Shown here: one piece after another, positions 53,505-62,278 of the stretch
Layout: every line of letters starts with the position of its first letter
Position numbering within the stretch: position 1 is the stretch's first letter
Source: an uncultured Muribaculaceae bacterium
GTDB taxonomy: Bacteria; Bacteroidota; Bacteroidia; Bacteroidales; Muribaculaceae
Assembly (NCBI GenBank): GCA_910586565.1
Contig: CAJUIT010000014.1
Coordinates: 7,453 to 71,452 of the forward strand
Direction: 5' to 3'
DNA length: 64,000 nucleotides
Notes under the pieces: model-generated
Seen by the model: only the letters and a program-made list of their open reading frames with translations
Databases searched by the model: none
Told to the model about the DNA's origin: nothing
Position numbers and translations under genes: made by a program

Positions 53505-54314
53505 TCAGAACCGGTTTTTGATTATATCCCAAGCCTTGGGAAGGAGGCGACGGAAGGGGTAGAGCACCGATACTTTCAGTCCGTTTTTCTTGAAGGCGCG
53601 CAACACATTGCGGTTCCCTTCGATGATGTTGGACAAAGAACGTGTGCTCATGCCACCGGTGCGCATGTCGACAAGTGTGTGGGGAATGTAGGCCGAATTT
53701 ATGTTGCCCTGAGTGAAAAAGCGCAACATCAGTTCGAAGTCGGCCGAGATGTTGAACGTAGTGTCGAACCCTCCCATGCGTTCATATAGCCGTGTGCGGG
53801 CATAGAACGTGGGATGCGCCGGATGCCAACCTTTGAGGAATGCCCCCTTGCGGTAGGGCGACCCGGTCCATTTTCTCACAATGTTTTGGGGATTACGGTG
53901 ACTCACATACACCAGATTGCCGAACACGCAATCGACCGCGCCCTTTTCAAAAGCCTCGGCAATGCGCGTCAGCACGCGGTTGTCATGGAAGGTGTCGTCG
54001 CTGTTGAGAAAGCCAACCACATCGCCTGTTGCCATTGCCAAACCCTTGTTCATGGCGTGGTAAAGGCCTGCATCGGCTTCGGTGCGCCACTTCATGCATT
54101 TGCCGCTGAGGTGCGAATCGGCCGCGATGCCGGAGAGCTGAGAGGCAAAGCTTTTAATTATATCTACTGTGCCGTCGGTGCTCGCCCCGTCAACTACCAC
54201 CAGCTCCACATTTGGGTGAGTCTGCTCAATGATGCTCCTCAGCGTTCCGGCTATTGTCGGGGCGCTGTTGCGGGCAACGGTAATGACAGAAATCTTTATC
54301 GGGGGCGTTTTCAT
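53505..54314 (-). CDS. family 2 glycosyltransferase
   Basis: 269 residues with the GT-A start KISVITVARNSAPTI (about 7-21), VVVDGASTDGT (about 38-48) and the FLNSDDTF DxD-type metal motif (about 98). Similar to WcaA-like transferases. Its start is fixed by the first beta strand, yet the upstream gene runs 89 bases into it. Confidence 0.88.
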   Translation of the reverse strand: MKTPPIKISVITVARNSAPTIAGTLRSIIEQTHPNVELVVVDGASTDGTVDIIKSFASQLSGIAADSHLSGKCMKWRTEADAGLYHAMNKGLAMATGDVVGFLNSDDTFHDNRVLTRIAEAFEKGAVDCVFGNLVYVSHRNPQNIVRKWTGSPYRKGAFLKGWHPAHPTFYARTRLYERMGGFDTTFNISADFELMLRFFTQGNINSAYIPHTLVDMRTGGMSTRSLSNIIEGNRNVLRAFKKNGLKVSVLYPFRRLLPKAWDIIKNRF

Positions 54315-55263
54315 GGCGGGCGGCAGATGTGCGCGAAGTGTAATAACGGAGCGAAAGTACTAATTTTTTCGCACATCTCCTAACCCAATAGGGAAGAACT
54401 CGCTGAATCTGTCGCCTTGCAGAGTTCTCGTAGGCGTGCATCAGCCGCTCGAAAACCGGGTCGGCCGCCACTTCGCGTGGCGCAATGAATGGTTCGGTCA
54501 GAGGGTTACTCTTGATTCGGGTTCCCCCCAAAGCAGTGTGTGTGGCGTCGGGGTCGTCACCTATGTTTGTGACGAGATTTACTGTGGGATAGATACATAG
54601 CTGACGGTGGAGTGCGAGGGTGAAAATCCATTCCCAATCCCATGTTGAAACGTGGTGGCGGTCGATTTCGCGGAGTCGGAAGCGACCCTCGGCAACGTCG
54701 CATCCCGGGATGCCGAGACGTCGGAGCACATCACGCTCATCTGTCGCTCGCCAGCTCATTTCAATATCCATCCTTTTCCATGCGCGCCGCCATGTGCCCC
54801 AGCCCCAACAGGTTTTGTAGTTCGAGAAGATAAATGATGTTCGGGGTGTGAATTTACCGGCCACGGGATTGCATCCCGCCACCATGCCTATTCGCTCATC
54901 TCCGGCATATTTCAGGAGCATGCTTTCAATGAATGTAAAGCATGAAGGTGTGGCGAGACAGTCTTCCTCGATAATCAGCCCCATCTCCTCGTGAGTGAAA
55001 AACCATTCTATAGCCTCGAACATTCCCCGGCCGCAGACGAGGTGACCCGTTTGCATCAGCAGTTTCACCTCACACGGCCAGTCAATCATGTCGAGCACGG
55101 TGCGGCGCGTCAGGGCAGTGGCCTCGGCGTCATCCCCACGCGTCGGGTCGGGTCCGTCGGCGGCTATATAGAGCCGTGCGGGCCGTGCGTCGCGAATCTG
55201 CCGGAAAACTTTCCGAGCAATTTCGTGTCGTCTATATATGACAAATAATACCGGTGCGGTCAT
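54226..55263 (-). CDS. glycosyltransferase-like protein (GT-A fold, HlpA-type)
   Basis: 345 residues. Opening PVLFVIYRRHEIARKVF (4-20) and RLYIAADGPD, then GLIIEEDCLATPSCF with an EED metal motif (about 97-99), and later FSNYKTCWGWGTWRRAW. This matches the nucleotide-diphospho-sugar transferase group annotated as HlpA-like. The last 30 residues overlap the GT2 gene in another frame and look unconserved (His/Arg-rich), so a lost stop codon upstream is likely. Its start overlaps the EpsG gene by four bases. Confidence 0.8.
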   Translation of the reverse strand: MTAPVLFVIYRRHEIARKVFRQIRDARPARLYIAADGPDPTRGDDAEATALTRRTVLDMIDWPCEVKLLMQTGHLVCGRGMFEAIEWFFTHEEMGLIIEEDCLATPSCFTFIESMLLKYAGDERIGMVAGCNPVAGKFTPRTSFIFSNYKTCWGWGTWRRAWKRMDIEMSWRATDERDVLRRLGIPGCDVAEGRFRLREIDRHHVSTWDWEWIFTLALHRQLCIYPTVNLVTNIGDDPDATHTALGGTRIKSNPLTEPFIAPREVAADPVFERLMHAYENSARRQIQRVLPYWVRRCAKKLVLSLRYYTSRTSAARHENAPDKDFCHYRCPQQRPDNSRNAEEHH

Positions 55264-56408
55264 TCCTGGGGAATTGGCATTGTGGCGCTGATTTCTGCAC
55301 CATCTGCCGTTGGTGAGGTTCGGTGAGTAGAATGGATGAGGGTTTTATATGGCACGTAGGGGGAAGATACGATTTCGTTCCCGCGCGTGGAGTTCCATAA
55401 AAAGAGAATGAAAAGCAGTGTCAACCCCGTTGCAGCAGCTCCTCGTAGCAGTTTTTTGCAGGGCCACATATCAATCAGCGGGAAAAGTGACAGGGATAGA
55501 AACACTGTGTAGTATTCTGTTACCCTCCACACGGGTGGAGAGGTGCGCAGGGCAATCAATATCAGCAAACATATAACGCCACCCAATGATATGTAGATTG
55601 AATTGCGGGTGATTCCGTTTTCCTCACCCCCCCTCAACTTGAGCGTAGCAACAATACCTCCGGCTAACATTGCGTTTGTGATGAATAGCTTGATGCCATA
55701 GTTGTCGGTTGAGTCGAGATAACGGGCATAGTTGACTATTGACGGAACGCCCGAATGAAGTCCCCATAACCTTACACTAAGCACGGCAACAATAAACAGA
55801 ATGCTGAAGGTGAGAAGATAGCGCCAATTCATCTGTCGTTGCAACAGAAATAGTAGATAGATTGGCCATGCCGCGACCGAGGTGTCGTGGATGAACAGAT
55901 TCAGCACAATCAGCAAAGCGGCTGCAAACAGCCTGCGTTTTACAATGAATGCCACAATGAGCAGAACCATTGCGACGGCCATGCTTTGGCGCAGGGTGCT
56001 GAACGAAGTGAGGTAGAGCGTGGGCCAAAGAGCGTAGAAAAGTAATGCATTGCAGAGCCCGCTGCGCGATTGTGCAAGATTCCGAGCGCCAAAGTAGAAG
56101 ATGCCAAGTGTTGATCCCCCGGCCACCACATGTGTGAGCCACGGTGTTCCCATCGCGTGGAACAACCTGAATGCCTGCATCCACAGCCATCCGCAATGAC
56201 GGGCGAATAGATTGGTGTCGGGGTCGTCGGCTGATGCGTTGTAGTAGAACATGTAATCCCACCCTACATCGAAACGGATGCAGGAAAACACCACCATAAC
56301 CGTCAGCATGAGCCACGGTTTGCGGGTGCACCTTGCAGTGAGAAGTACCACTGCGAAAATAAGGTAGGGAATCAATGTGTCAGAGATAGCTAAATAGTGG
56401 GAGAACAT
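55260..56408 (-). CDS. EpsG-family polysaccharide polymerase-like membrane protein
   Basis: 382 residues, about ten membrane helices. The segment FSCIRFDVGWDYMFYY (about 41-56), with its RxxxGxDYxxY pattern, and later STLRQSMAVAMVLL (RQ-containing) are typical of EpsG/Wzy-like proteins that polymerise repeat units or sense EPS assembly. Stop/start overlap with the downstream glycosyltransferase. Confidence 0.83.
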   Translation of the reverse strand: MFSHYLAISDTLIPYLIFAVVLLTARCTRKPWLMLTVMVVFSCIRFDVGWDYMFYYNASADDPDTNLFARHCGWLWMQAFRLFHAMGTPWLTHVVAGGSTLGIFYFGARNLAQSRSGLCNALLFYALWPTLYLTSFSTLRQSMAVAMVLLIVAFIVKRRLFAAALLIVLNLFIHDTSVAAWPIYLLFLLQRQMNWRYLLTFSILFIVAVLSVRLWGLHSGVPSIVNYARYLDSTDNYGIKLFITNAMLAGGIVATLKLRGGEENGITRNSIYISLGGVICLLILIALRTSPPVWRVTEYYTVFLSLSLFPLIDMWPCKKLLRGAAATGLTLLFILFLWNSTRGNEIVSSPYVPYKTLIHSTHRTSPTADGAEISATMPIPQE

Positions 56409-56522
56409 CGTGGCGCTTTGCCGAGATATTCACCCGCTATTTTCTTTTATTTAGCCTGCAATGGAGCTGCAGGATGTTGAATTTTTAGATTTTACCGGAT
56501 TACCGGCGAGTGCCACGCACCC

Positions 56523-58958
56523 TTATTTGTTTTTGCGGTGGTAACCGTAGCCATAACCGTAGCCATAGCCGAAGCGCGACCTCAGATTACCGAGGTGAGA
56601 GGGGTCGGTGCCGTTAAGCACGATGGCCATGTTGTGGTAGCGCTGGTTGTCGTAGAATTCCTGAATGTGCGGGAGCATTTCGCGCTCGAGCAGGCCTGCA
56701 CGAATCACAAACACCGTCATATCGGCATGACGGTTGATGATTTTTGCATCGGCAACAACTTCCACCGGGGGGCAGTCGAGGATTACGTAGTCGTATTCGG
56801 AGCGCAAGGTGTCAATCATGGCTTTCAGGCGCGGCGAATAGAGGAGCTCGGCGGGGTTAGGGGGAAGGGCACCTACAGGCACCAAATCAAGACCCTCGGT
56901 TGAGTTGATTGATTTGACAATGATGTCGTTGAGTGCGGCATGCCCCGACAGGTAAGCCGAAACGCCTGTGCGCGGGTCGTTGGCGAAGGTGCTGAGCGAA
57001 GCCTTGCGCAGGTCGAGGTCGACAACCACAACCTTTTTCCCCTTGATGGCCAGAACGGTGGCAAGGTTCATGGTGATGAATGTCTTGCCCGAGCCGGGGT
57101 TCGCCGAAGTTACCATAAGAGTGTGTGCTCCGGTTGCTTCTGCATCGGTCATGAGTTCAAGGTTGGTGCGAACAACACGGAATGCCTCGTTGATGGTATT
57201 GCCGGAGCCTTTGCGCACCATGATGATTCGGCGGTCGCGCTCGTCTTCATGAGCCTTGCGCAGACGGGCGAGGCCGCGGCGCGGAGTATAGCCCAGAGGG
57301 ATTTCACCCACGAACGGTACAGAGAGGCTTTCGAGATCCTTGCGTCCGCGAACACGAGTGTTGAACATTTCGCAAAGATAGATGATTGCCAGAGGGATGA
57401 GCAGGCCGATAAGCACTGCCATCATCATGATGTTGCGGCGGTTGGGTGCCACGGGAACATCCGATCCCATCGGAGGTGTAATCACGCGGGTATTGTAAGC
57501 GGTGAATGCCTGCGAAAGTTCGTTCTCCTCACGTTTCTGAAGCAGATAGAGGTAGAGGCTTTCCTTCACCTTCTGCTGACGTTCGACGCTGAGAAGATAG
57601 CGTGCCTGGGTGGGGTTGGCCTGCAGATGTGATGACGCAACGGCGCGTGAGCTTTCGGCTGTGCGCACCGATGAGTTGAGGGTCACAACATAGTTGTCGA
57701 TACTCTGCAGAATTGACTGGCGCATGCCGGCAAGCTGGTTGTCGATATCGATAACAAGGGGGTGTGATGTGGATGAGTTCTCAACAAGGTTGTTGCGCTC
57801 GAGTAGTTTGGTGTTGTAGGCGCTGATCTGGCTCTCGATGTTGAGGTTCTCGAGGCCTGCGTTGGCAGGAAGAACGTTAAACGAGTTGGCTGAATTGGTG
57901 AGGTAGGAACGGATGTAGCGGGCCATCGCCAAGCGGTTGTTGAGGCCTGCAACTTCATCGTTGGCTGCAGCGGCGCGGGCAAAGTAGAGCGACGATGCCT
58001 GCTCAACGTCTGGCACCATGTTGGCCGACTTGTAGGAGGAGATGTCGGAGTCGACATTGCCGAGCTCTTTCTCAATGATGGCAAGACGTTCCTGAATGAA
58101 GTCGGAGGTGGAAACTGAGATGCGGTTTTTATCGCGGATCCAGTTCTCGTTATACACGTCGATTACGGCGTTGAGAATATCCTCGGCGCGCTCTGTCGAA
58201 ATATCGGTATAGGTGAGCTGCACGATTGATGAATATTTCTCCGATTCTTCGGCTCTGAGGCCTCCGGCATATCCGCGGGCACGGCTGCTGACACCGGCAC
58301 GGTTCACATTGATGTCGATGGGGGCGTTGACCGTTCCCACATACCGGGGGTTCGGACCGATGGCGATGCGGCCAAGGGGGCTCTGCAAGGTGTCGGGCTT
58401 GTCGTAGCGTGTCACTATGGGCTTCACGCCTTCGAAGGGACCCTGAGGACCCACAAAGTTGGAAAGGGTCACTTTCCCGTCGGGTTGCACTGAAGCGGTA
58501 AGGGAGCCGGTTCCTTTCTCTCCGAGGTCGGGGAATGAGAGCAGAAGGGGAAGATTGGTGCCGTAGAGCACGTTGTCGTGGAACATTCCGTGGGTGGAAT
58601 AGGACACGTCGAGGCCGAGACGTTCAACAACACTGTTCATCACCGTGGGTGAGGTGATTGACGCGAGTTCGTTCTGAACGTTGGTTTTCGACTGTAGGAA
58701 TCCGAGGCCTTTGAATGTTGAGCTGAAATCGCCGGCCGACGAACCACCCACACGGTCGTCCTTAATCAGCAACGATGCGCTGCGCTGATAGATGGGCTGA
58801 CTTTTGAGAATGTAATAAACGGCGCAGCCGCCGCAGAGGGCCAGAGAGATGACGAACCAGTACCAACGTGAAAGACACATCCACAGGAGGTCTTTCCCGG
58901 TCAGCGCAGTTTCGGCACCGGTTGCGCCCGAAGCTGAGTGTTTTGCGTTTTCCTGCAC
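56523..58958 (-). CDS. Wzc-type exopolysaccharide co-polymerase / tyrosine kinase
   Basis: 811 residues. N-terminal Wzz domain with membrane segments near residues 30-50 and 500-520 and a long periplasmic coiled coil. Cytoplasmic BY-kinase: Walker A SANPGSGKTF (about 615-624), Walker A' VVVDLDLRKAS (about 645) and Walker B VILDCPPVEV (about 722). The C-terminus has five Tyr alternating with Gly (GYGYGYGYGYH), the autophosphorylation cluster that sets chain length. A 12-bp unit (GGCTACGGTTAT type) makes that cluster prone to slippage. Confidence 0.93.
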   Translation of the reverse strand: MQENAKHSASGATGAETALTGKDLLWMCLSRWYWFVISLALCGGCAVYYILKSQPIYQRSASLLIKDDRVGGSSAGDFSSTFKGLGFLQSKTNVQNELASITSPTVMNSVVERLGLDVSYSTHGMFHDNVLYGTNLPLLLSFPDLGEKGTGSLTASVQPDGKVTLSNFVGPQGPFEGVKPIVTRYDKPDTLQSPLGRIAIGPNPRYVGTVNAPIDINVNRAGVSSRARGYAGGLRAEESEKYSSIVQLTYTDISTERAEDILNAVIDVYNENWIRDKNRISVSTSDFIQERLAIIEKELGNVDSDISSYKSANMVPDVEQASSLYFARAAAANDEVAGLNNRLAMARYIRSYLTNSANSFNVLPANAGLENLNIESQISAYNTKLLERNNLVENSSTSHPLVIDIDNQLAGMRQSILQSIDNYVVTLNSSVRTAESSRAVASSHLQANPTQARYLLSVERQQKVKESLYLYLLQKREENELSQAFTAYNTRVITPPMGSDVPVAPNRRNIMMMAVLIGLLIPLAIIYLCEMFNTRVRGRKDLESLSVPFVGEIPLGYTPRRGLARLRKAHEDERDRRIIMVRKGSGNTINEAFRVVRTNLELMTDAEATGAHTLMVTSANPGSGKTFITMNLATVLAIKGKKVVVVDLDLRKASLSTFANDPRTGVSAYLSGHAALNDIIVKSINSTEGLDLVPVGALPPNPAELLYSPRLKAMIDTLRSEYDYVILDCPPVEVVADAKIINRHADMTVFVIRAGLLEREMLPHIQEFYDNQRYHNMAIVLNGTDPSHLGNLRSRFGYGYGYGYGYHRKNK

Positions 58959-59020
58959 GCTATTTAAGTTTTATTGGTTTAGTGTTATGTGAGTTCTATG
59001 CAGTTGTGTGCAAGCCGGGA

Positions 59021-59842
59021 TTATTTCCAGATAAGAACTGCCAGGGTGGTGAGCAGCGACACGATTGAAACCCAGAAGCTGGGGGTGAAGGGGCTCGAAC
59101 CGTTGGCAGTAGTCTGACGTTTGCGGATGTCGTTGGGCGATACGTAAACCACATCGTCCTGCTGCATGTAGTAGACGGGAGACTGCAAGGTTTGCTGTGC
59201 GTTGGTGAGGTCGACGCGGTAGGCTACCTCGCGGCCATCCTCTTTGCGGAGCACGAGCACGTCGGTGCGTCGGCCCTGAATTGTGAGGTCGCCGGCAGCG
59301 GCAAGTGCGTCAAGCAGGGTGAAGCGGTCGCGGGAGAGCGACACGCGCGAGGGTTTGGCAACTTCGCCGAGCACGGTCACGCCGCAGTCGAGGAAGTCGA
59401 CGATCACAACGGGATCCTTGAGCAGCTGGCGGTCAACAAGCTGTTTCTGGATGAATTCGGCAGCCTCGGCGCGACGCATTCCTGCCAGGTGGAGTGTGCC
59501 GATAACGGGGAATTGAATGTCGCCGTAGTTGTCGAGAACATAAGTATTTATCTCATTGGTCTGAGAGCCGGTGCTTCCTGATTTGCTGTTGATGCGGGGC
59601 GACACGTCGGGGAGATTGAACATCATGGCCAGCTGAGGGTCTTTTGCCACCACCACAATTGAAACTCTGTCGCCGGGAAGGAGGGCTATGTCGCGGGCCG
59701 AAGCGAGGTCAATCTGCTCTCCGTTCTGGAGATTCTGGAAATAGGTCACATTTTTTGGCGCACGGCATGAGCCGAGACAGAGCACCATGCTCAGTGCCAA
59801 CACCGCGCGCACGAGGGCTGCGGTGTTCAGGAATTTCTTCAT
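59021..59842 (-). CDS. Wza-like polysaccharide export lipoprotein
   Basis: About 273 residues from ATG 59842 (MKKFLNTAA); 59851 is also possible. Lipoprotein signal ends LCLGSC. Poly_export domain (ALLPGDRVSIVVVAKDP, about 55-71), then SLBB domains (VTVLGEVAKPSRVSL, about 160). One C-terminal membrane helix (about 255-273). It forms the outer-membrane pore for the polymer made by the flanking genes. Confidence 0.92.
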   Translation of the reverse strand: MKKFLNTAALVRAVLALSMVLCLGSCRAPKNVTYFQNLQNGEQIDLASARDIALLPGDRVSIVVVAKDPQLAMMFNLPDVSPRINSKSGSTGSQTNEINTYVLDNYGDIQFPVIGTLHLAGMRRAEAAEFIQKQLVDRQLLKDPVVIVDFLDCGVTVLGEVAKPSRVSLSRDRFTLLDALAAAGDLTIQGRRTDVLVLRKEDGREVAYRVDLTNAQQTLQSPVYYMQQDDVVYVSPNDIRKRQTTANGSSPFTPSFWVSIVSLLTTLAVLIWK

Positions 59843-59902
59843 TATTGCCATTGCAAAAAGAATATGTAAAAGAAGCTTTAGATTTTTAATCGTGTGTGAA
59901 AG

Positions 59903-61045
59903 TTACTCATATCCACCCTTTATTCCCAGACGGGCCTGACGGCGGCGGATTGCTTTAGTGAGACACCAGTTGGAAACTACCCATACAACCAGGTCGATGA
60001 GCAGAACGGTGAAGATGCCGCAGAAGTGGGAAAGCCACATGTTGAGGGCAATCATGGCAACGGAACAACCAAGGATTGAAATCATTGCCAGACGCTGCGG
60101 CATGCCGATGGCGAGGAGTTTGTGGTGGATATGAACACGGTCGGGCAGGAAGGGGCTGTGGCCGCGCAGAATGCGGTGAACGAACACACGGAGAACATCG
60201 AGACACGGGATTGCAAGCGGAGAGAAAGCAACCACAAGTATCTCGGATGAGAACAGGCCGCGCCCGGGAAGTTTTGTCATTTCAAGTGCGAGAAATGCAA
60301 GAATCAACCCGGTAGTCAGCGAGCCGGTGTCGCCCATGAATATCTTTTTCTTTTTTGTCGGGTCGCCGAACACGTTGAAATAGAAGAACGGGCAGAGGGT
60401 GCCGAGTGCTGCAAATGCAATCAGCGAGCAAATCCAACGGTCGGCAGCCCAGAATGCCATTGCGTAGAATGCCATTGCAATGCCGCTGAGGCCGGAGGCG
60501 AGGCCGTCGATACCGTCGATGAGGTTGATTGCGTTCATGATGAACACAACTAAGAATGCGGTGATTATCCACGACAGAACCTCGGGGAGCTCGTGCAGCC
60601 CTAACATACCGTTGAGGTTGTCGAGGCGTGTGCCTGCGGCTGCAAGCAGAAGTGCCGCTACAATCTGGGCGATGAATTTGGCGCGGTATTGCACACCCAC
60701 CAGGTCGTCGGCCATACCAACAAGGTACATGATCATGAGACTGCACATGCCGAAACAGAGAACTGTGAGGCGCGACGGATAGATGCTTGTAACATCGTGG
60801 TATTCAAGTTGCGAATGAATGCCAAGAAGCAACTGCATGCCGATTACAAGGCAAAGAGAGAAGACGATGGCAGGCATGAATGCTATGCCTCCGAGGCGGG
60901 GCACGGCGGCACGGTGAATTTTTCGTTCGTTGGGTTCGTCGAAAAGTTGTCGACGAAATGCAATGAGCAGAATTTGCGGTATGATAATACCGGTAAGCAA
61001 CATACTTACTCCAAAAACTGCTAATCCATCAGTAATCCAGTCCAT
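59903..61045 (-). CDS. undecaprenyl-phosphate GlcNAc-1-phosphate transferase (WecA/MraY family)
   Basis: 380 residues, ten or so membrane helices. Signatures: GMADDLVGV (Asp-Asp), NAINLIDGIDGLASG (about 175-189), FMGDTGSLTTG, and HIHHKLL (HxHH, about 315). It loads the first sugar phosphate on the lipid carrier and so starts the repeat unit. Second gene of the UpxY operon. Confidence 0.93.
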   Translation of the reverse strand: MDWITDGLAVFGVSMLLTGIIIPQILLIAFRRQLFDEPNERKIHRAAVPRLGGIAFMPAIVFSLCLVIGMQLLLGIHSQLEYHDVTSIYPSRLTVLCFGMCSLMIMYLVGMADDLVGVQYRAKFIAQIVAALLLAAAGTRLDNLNGMLGLHELPEVLSWIITAFLVVFIMNAINLIDGIDGLASGLSGIAMAFYAMAFWAADRWICSLIAFAALGTLCPFFYFNVFGDPTKKKKIFMGDTGSLTTGLILAFLALEMTKLPGRGLFSSEILVVAFSPLAIPCLDVLRVFVHRILRGHSPFLPDRVHIHHKLLAIGMPQRLAMISILGCSVAMIALNMWLSHFCGIFTVLLIDLVVWVVSNWCLTKAIRRRQARLGIKGGYE

Positions 61046-61157
61046 GTGATAGTGTTAAGTGAATGATAAATTCTTTGCAGGAAAATGGAAACGGGCAATA
61101 TTGCTCCGGGGGTATAAACGTGTGTGTGACGGTGAGAGGTGGTGTTGGAGAGGTGAG

Positions 61158-61739
61158 TCAATCGATTTTTTTTAAGAAGCAGGCCGGGATGTAGGAGGTG
61201 GCTATCGCACATATTCCATGTATCGAAACCACAAGCCGACGGTTTCCCCTGATGCGGCATATATTCCCCTCAGCGCCGGCAAACGGGCCGTCGATAACCC
61301 GCACTTTCTGCCCTACCGAATAGCATGCCGATGATTCGGCAAGATATTCAAGACCGCCTGTGCCTGCCGATGCCACGAGTCGGAACATCGTCATTTCTTT
61401 TTCCGAAATGATTGCCGGTGTTCCGTCGGCGGCAGGGTAGAACATCGCTGAGTTGCCTATCTCCTTTTTTATCAATGGGAGATGCGACGGGTTGATTTTC
61501 AGAAACATCAGGCCGGTTATGGCTTGTTTTTCTTTCTGAACGAGTTTTCCGTCGGCCGATTCAACCACAATGTGTTCGCGCGGCACATAACATTCGGCTC
61601 CGTCGACTGAGGCAATTTTGCATTCGAGCAGGTTCACTTTGTTGTGAAACACTTTCAAAGCGAACCATCGGCTTTCGGTTTGCTCCTGTTTTTTAGCCGA
61701 TGTGAAGGTGCAGCAGGGTGTGGATGCTTTACAGGTCAA
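61158..61739 (-). CDS. UpxY-family transcription antiterminator
   Basis: 193 residues. NusG-like NGN domain starting SRWFALKVFHNKVNLLECKI (about 23-42), then KOW-like VRVIDGPFAGAEGNICRIRG (about 145-164). UpxY proteins bind the leader of their own capsule or EPS operon and allow transcription past the leader. It is the first gene of the operon and is preceded by a leader of about 330 nt. No UpxZ inhibitor gene is adjacent. Confidence 0.88.
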   Translation of the reverse strand: MTCKASTPCCTFTSAKKQEQTESRWFALKVFHNKVNLLECKIASVDGAECYVPREHIVVESADGKLVQKEKQAITGLMFLKINPSHLPLIKKEIGNSAMFYPAADGTPAIISEKEMTMFRLVASAGTGGLEYLAESSACYSVGQKVRVIDGPFAGAEGNICRIRGNRRLVVSIHGICAIATSYIPACFLKKID

Positions 61740-62080
61740 TCTCTACTCTTAATGTGTGTTGGCAAATGGGATTTTTGCCGCTTGGATTTGCGTTTCTGTT
61801 TTGTGCGGTTTGAAAGTGGTTTTAGAAGAGACCGTTTGCAAAAGGGCAATTCTATCATTCCCCCATCCGAATCCCCTCTGTGGTAGAAAGGAACGGGTGT
61901 GGCCCGCAGAGATAGAACCCGCTTTACTTTTACAACAGCTGAGCGACGAAATTGGCTGATTCTCAGCTGTTGGCGAGTGTCGGGATGCCGGCGCGACAAC
62001 GAATCCGCAGCGCGATTCCGGCCTATCTCGGTCATATCGTCGATGCAACAAGCCGTGACAACGCACGATATTTCCTGCGG
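61740..62080 (-). promoter_or_regulatory. 5' leader of the UpxY exopolysaccharide operon
   Basis: On the minus strand, transcription from about 62074 gives about 330 nt before upxY. A perfect 11-bp inverted repeat (CAACAGCTGAG at 61933-61943, CTCAGCTGTTG at 61962-61972) forms a hairpin. A GC-rich pairing block lies at about 61985-62030. This is where UpxY would act. No flanking invertible repeats around the promoter were found. Confidence 0.55.
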
Positions 62081-62112
62081 CAAAATTACATATTTTTAAT
62101 GATTGCCGCAAC
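62081..62112 (-). promoter_or_regulatory. promoter of the exopolysaccharide operon
   Basis: Minus strand GTTG (62109-62112), 20 bases, TAATTTTG (62081-62088). Confidence 0.5.
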
Positions 62113-62155
62113 AGTTTGCCATACAGATGTAATTGGTGGCGGATTTATTTACATG

Positions 62156-62197
62156 CAAAAACGGCGTGTCGTTGTTTTTCCGACACACCGTTTTGGC
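62156..62197. terminator. terminator of fabD
   Basis: ACGGCGTGTCG (62161-62171) pairs with CGACACACCGT (62181-62191), one mismatch, with A/T runs on both sides. It stands between fabD (minus) and the EPS promoter. Confidence 0.7.
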
Positions 62198-62278
62198 ATA
62201 TTATAATGTGGTGTGCTTGATTTTCCGCACAATCAACGATGAGAAAACCAAGCTTTTCTATGACCGGTCGGTAGCCGA

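Noticed and set aside
62000..62200. Invertible promoter for the UpxY operon
   Set aside because: No inverted repeats flanking the promoter at a suitable distance; the hairpin at 62161-62191 is a terminator.
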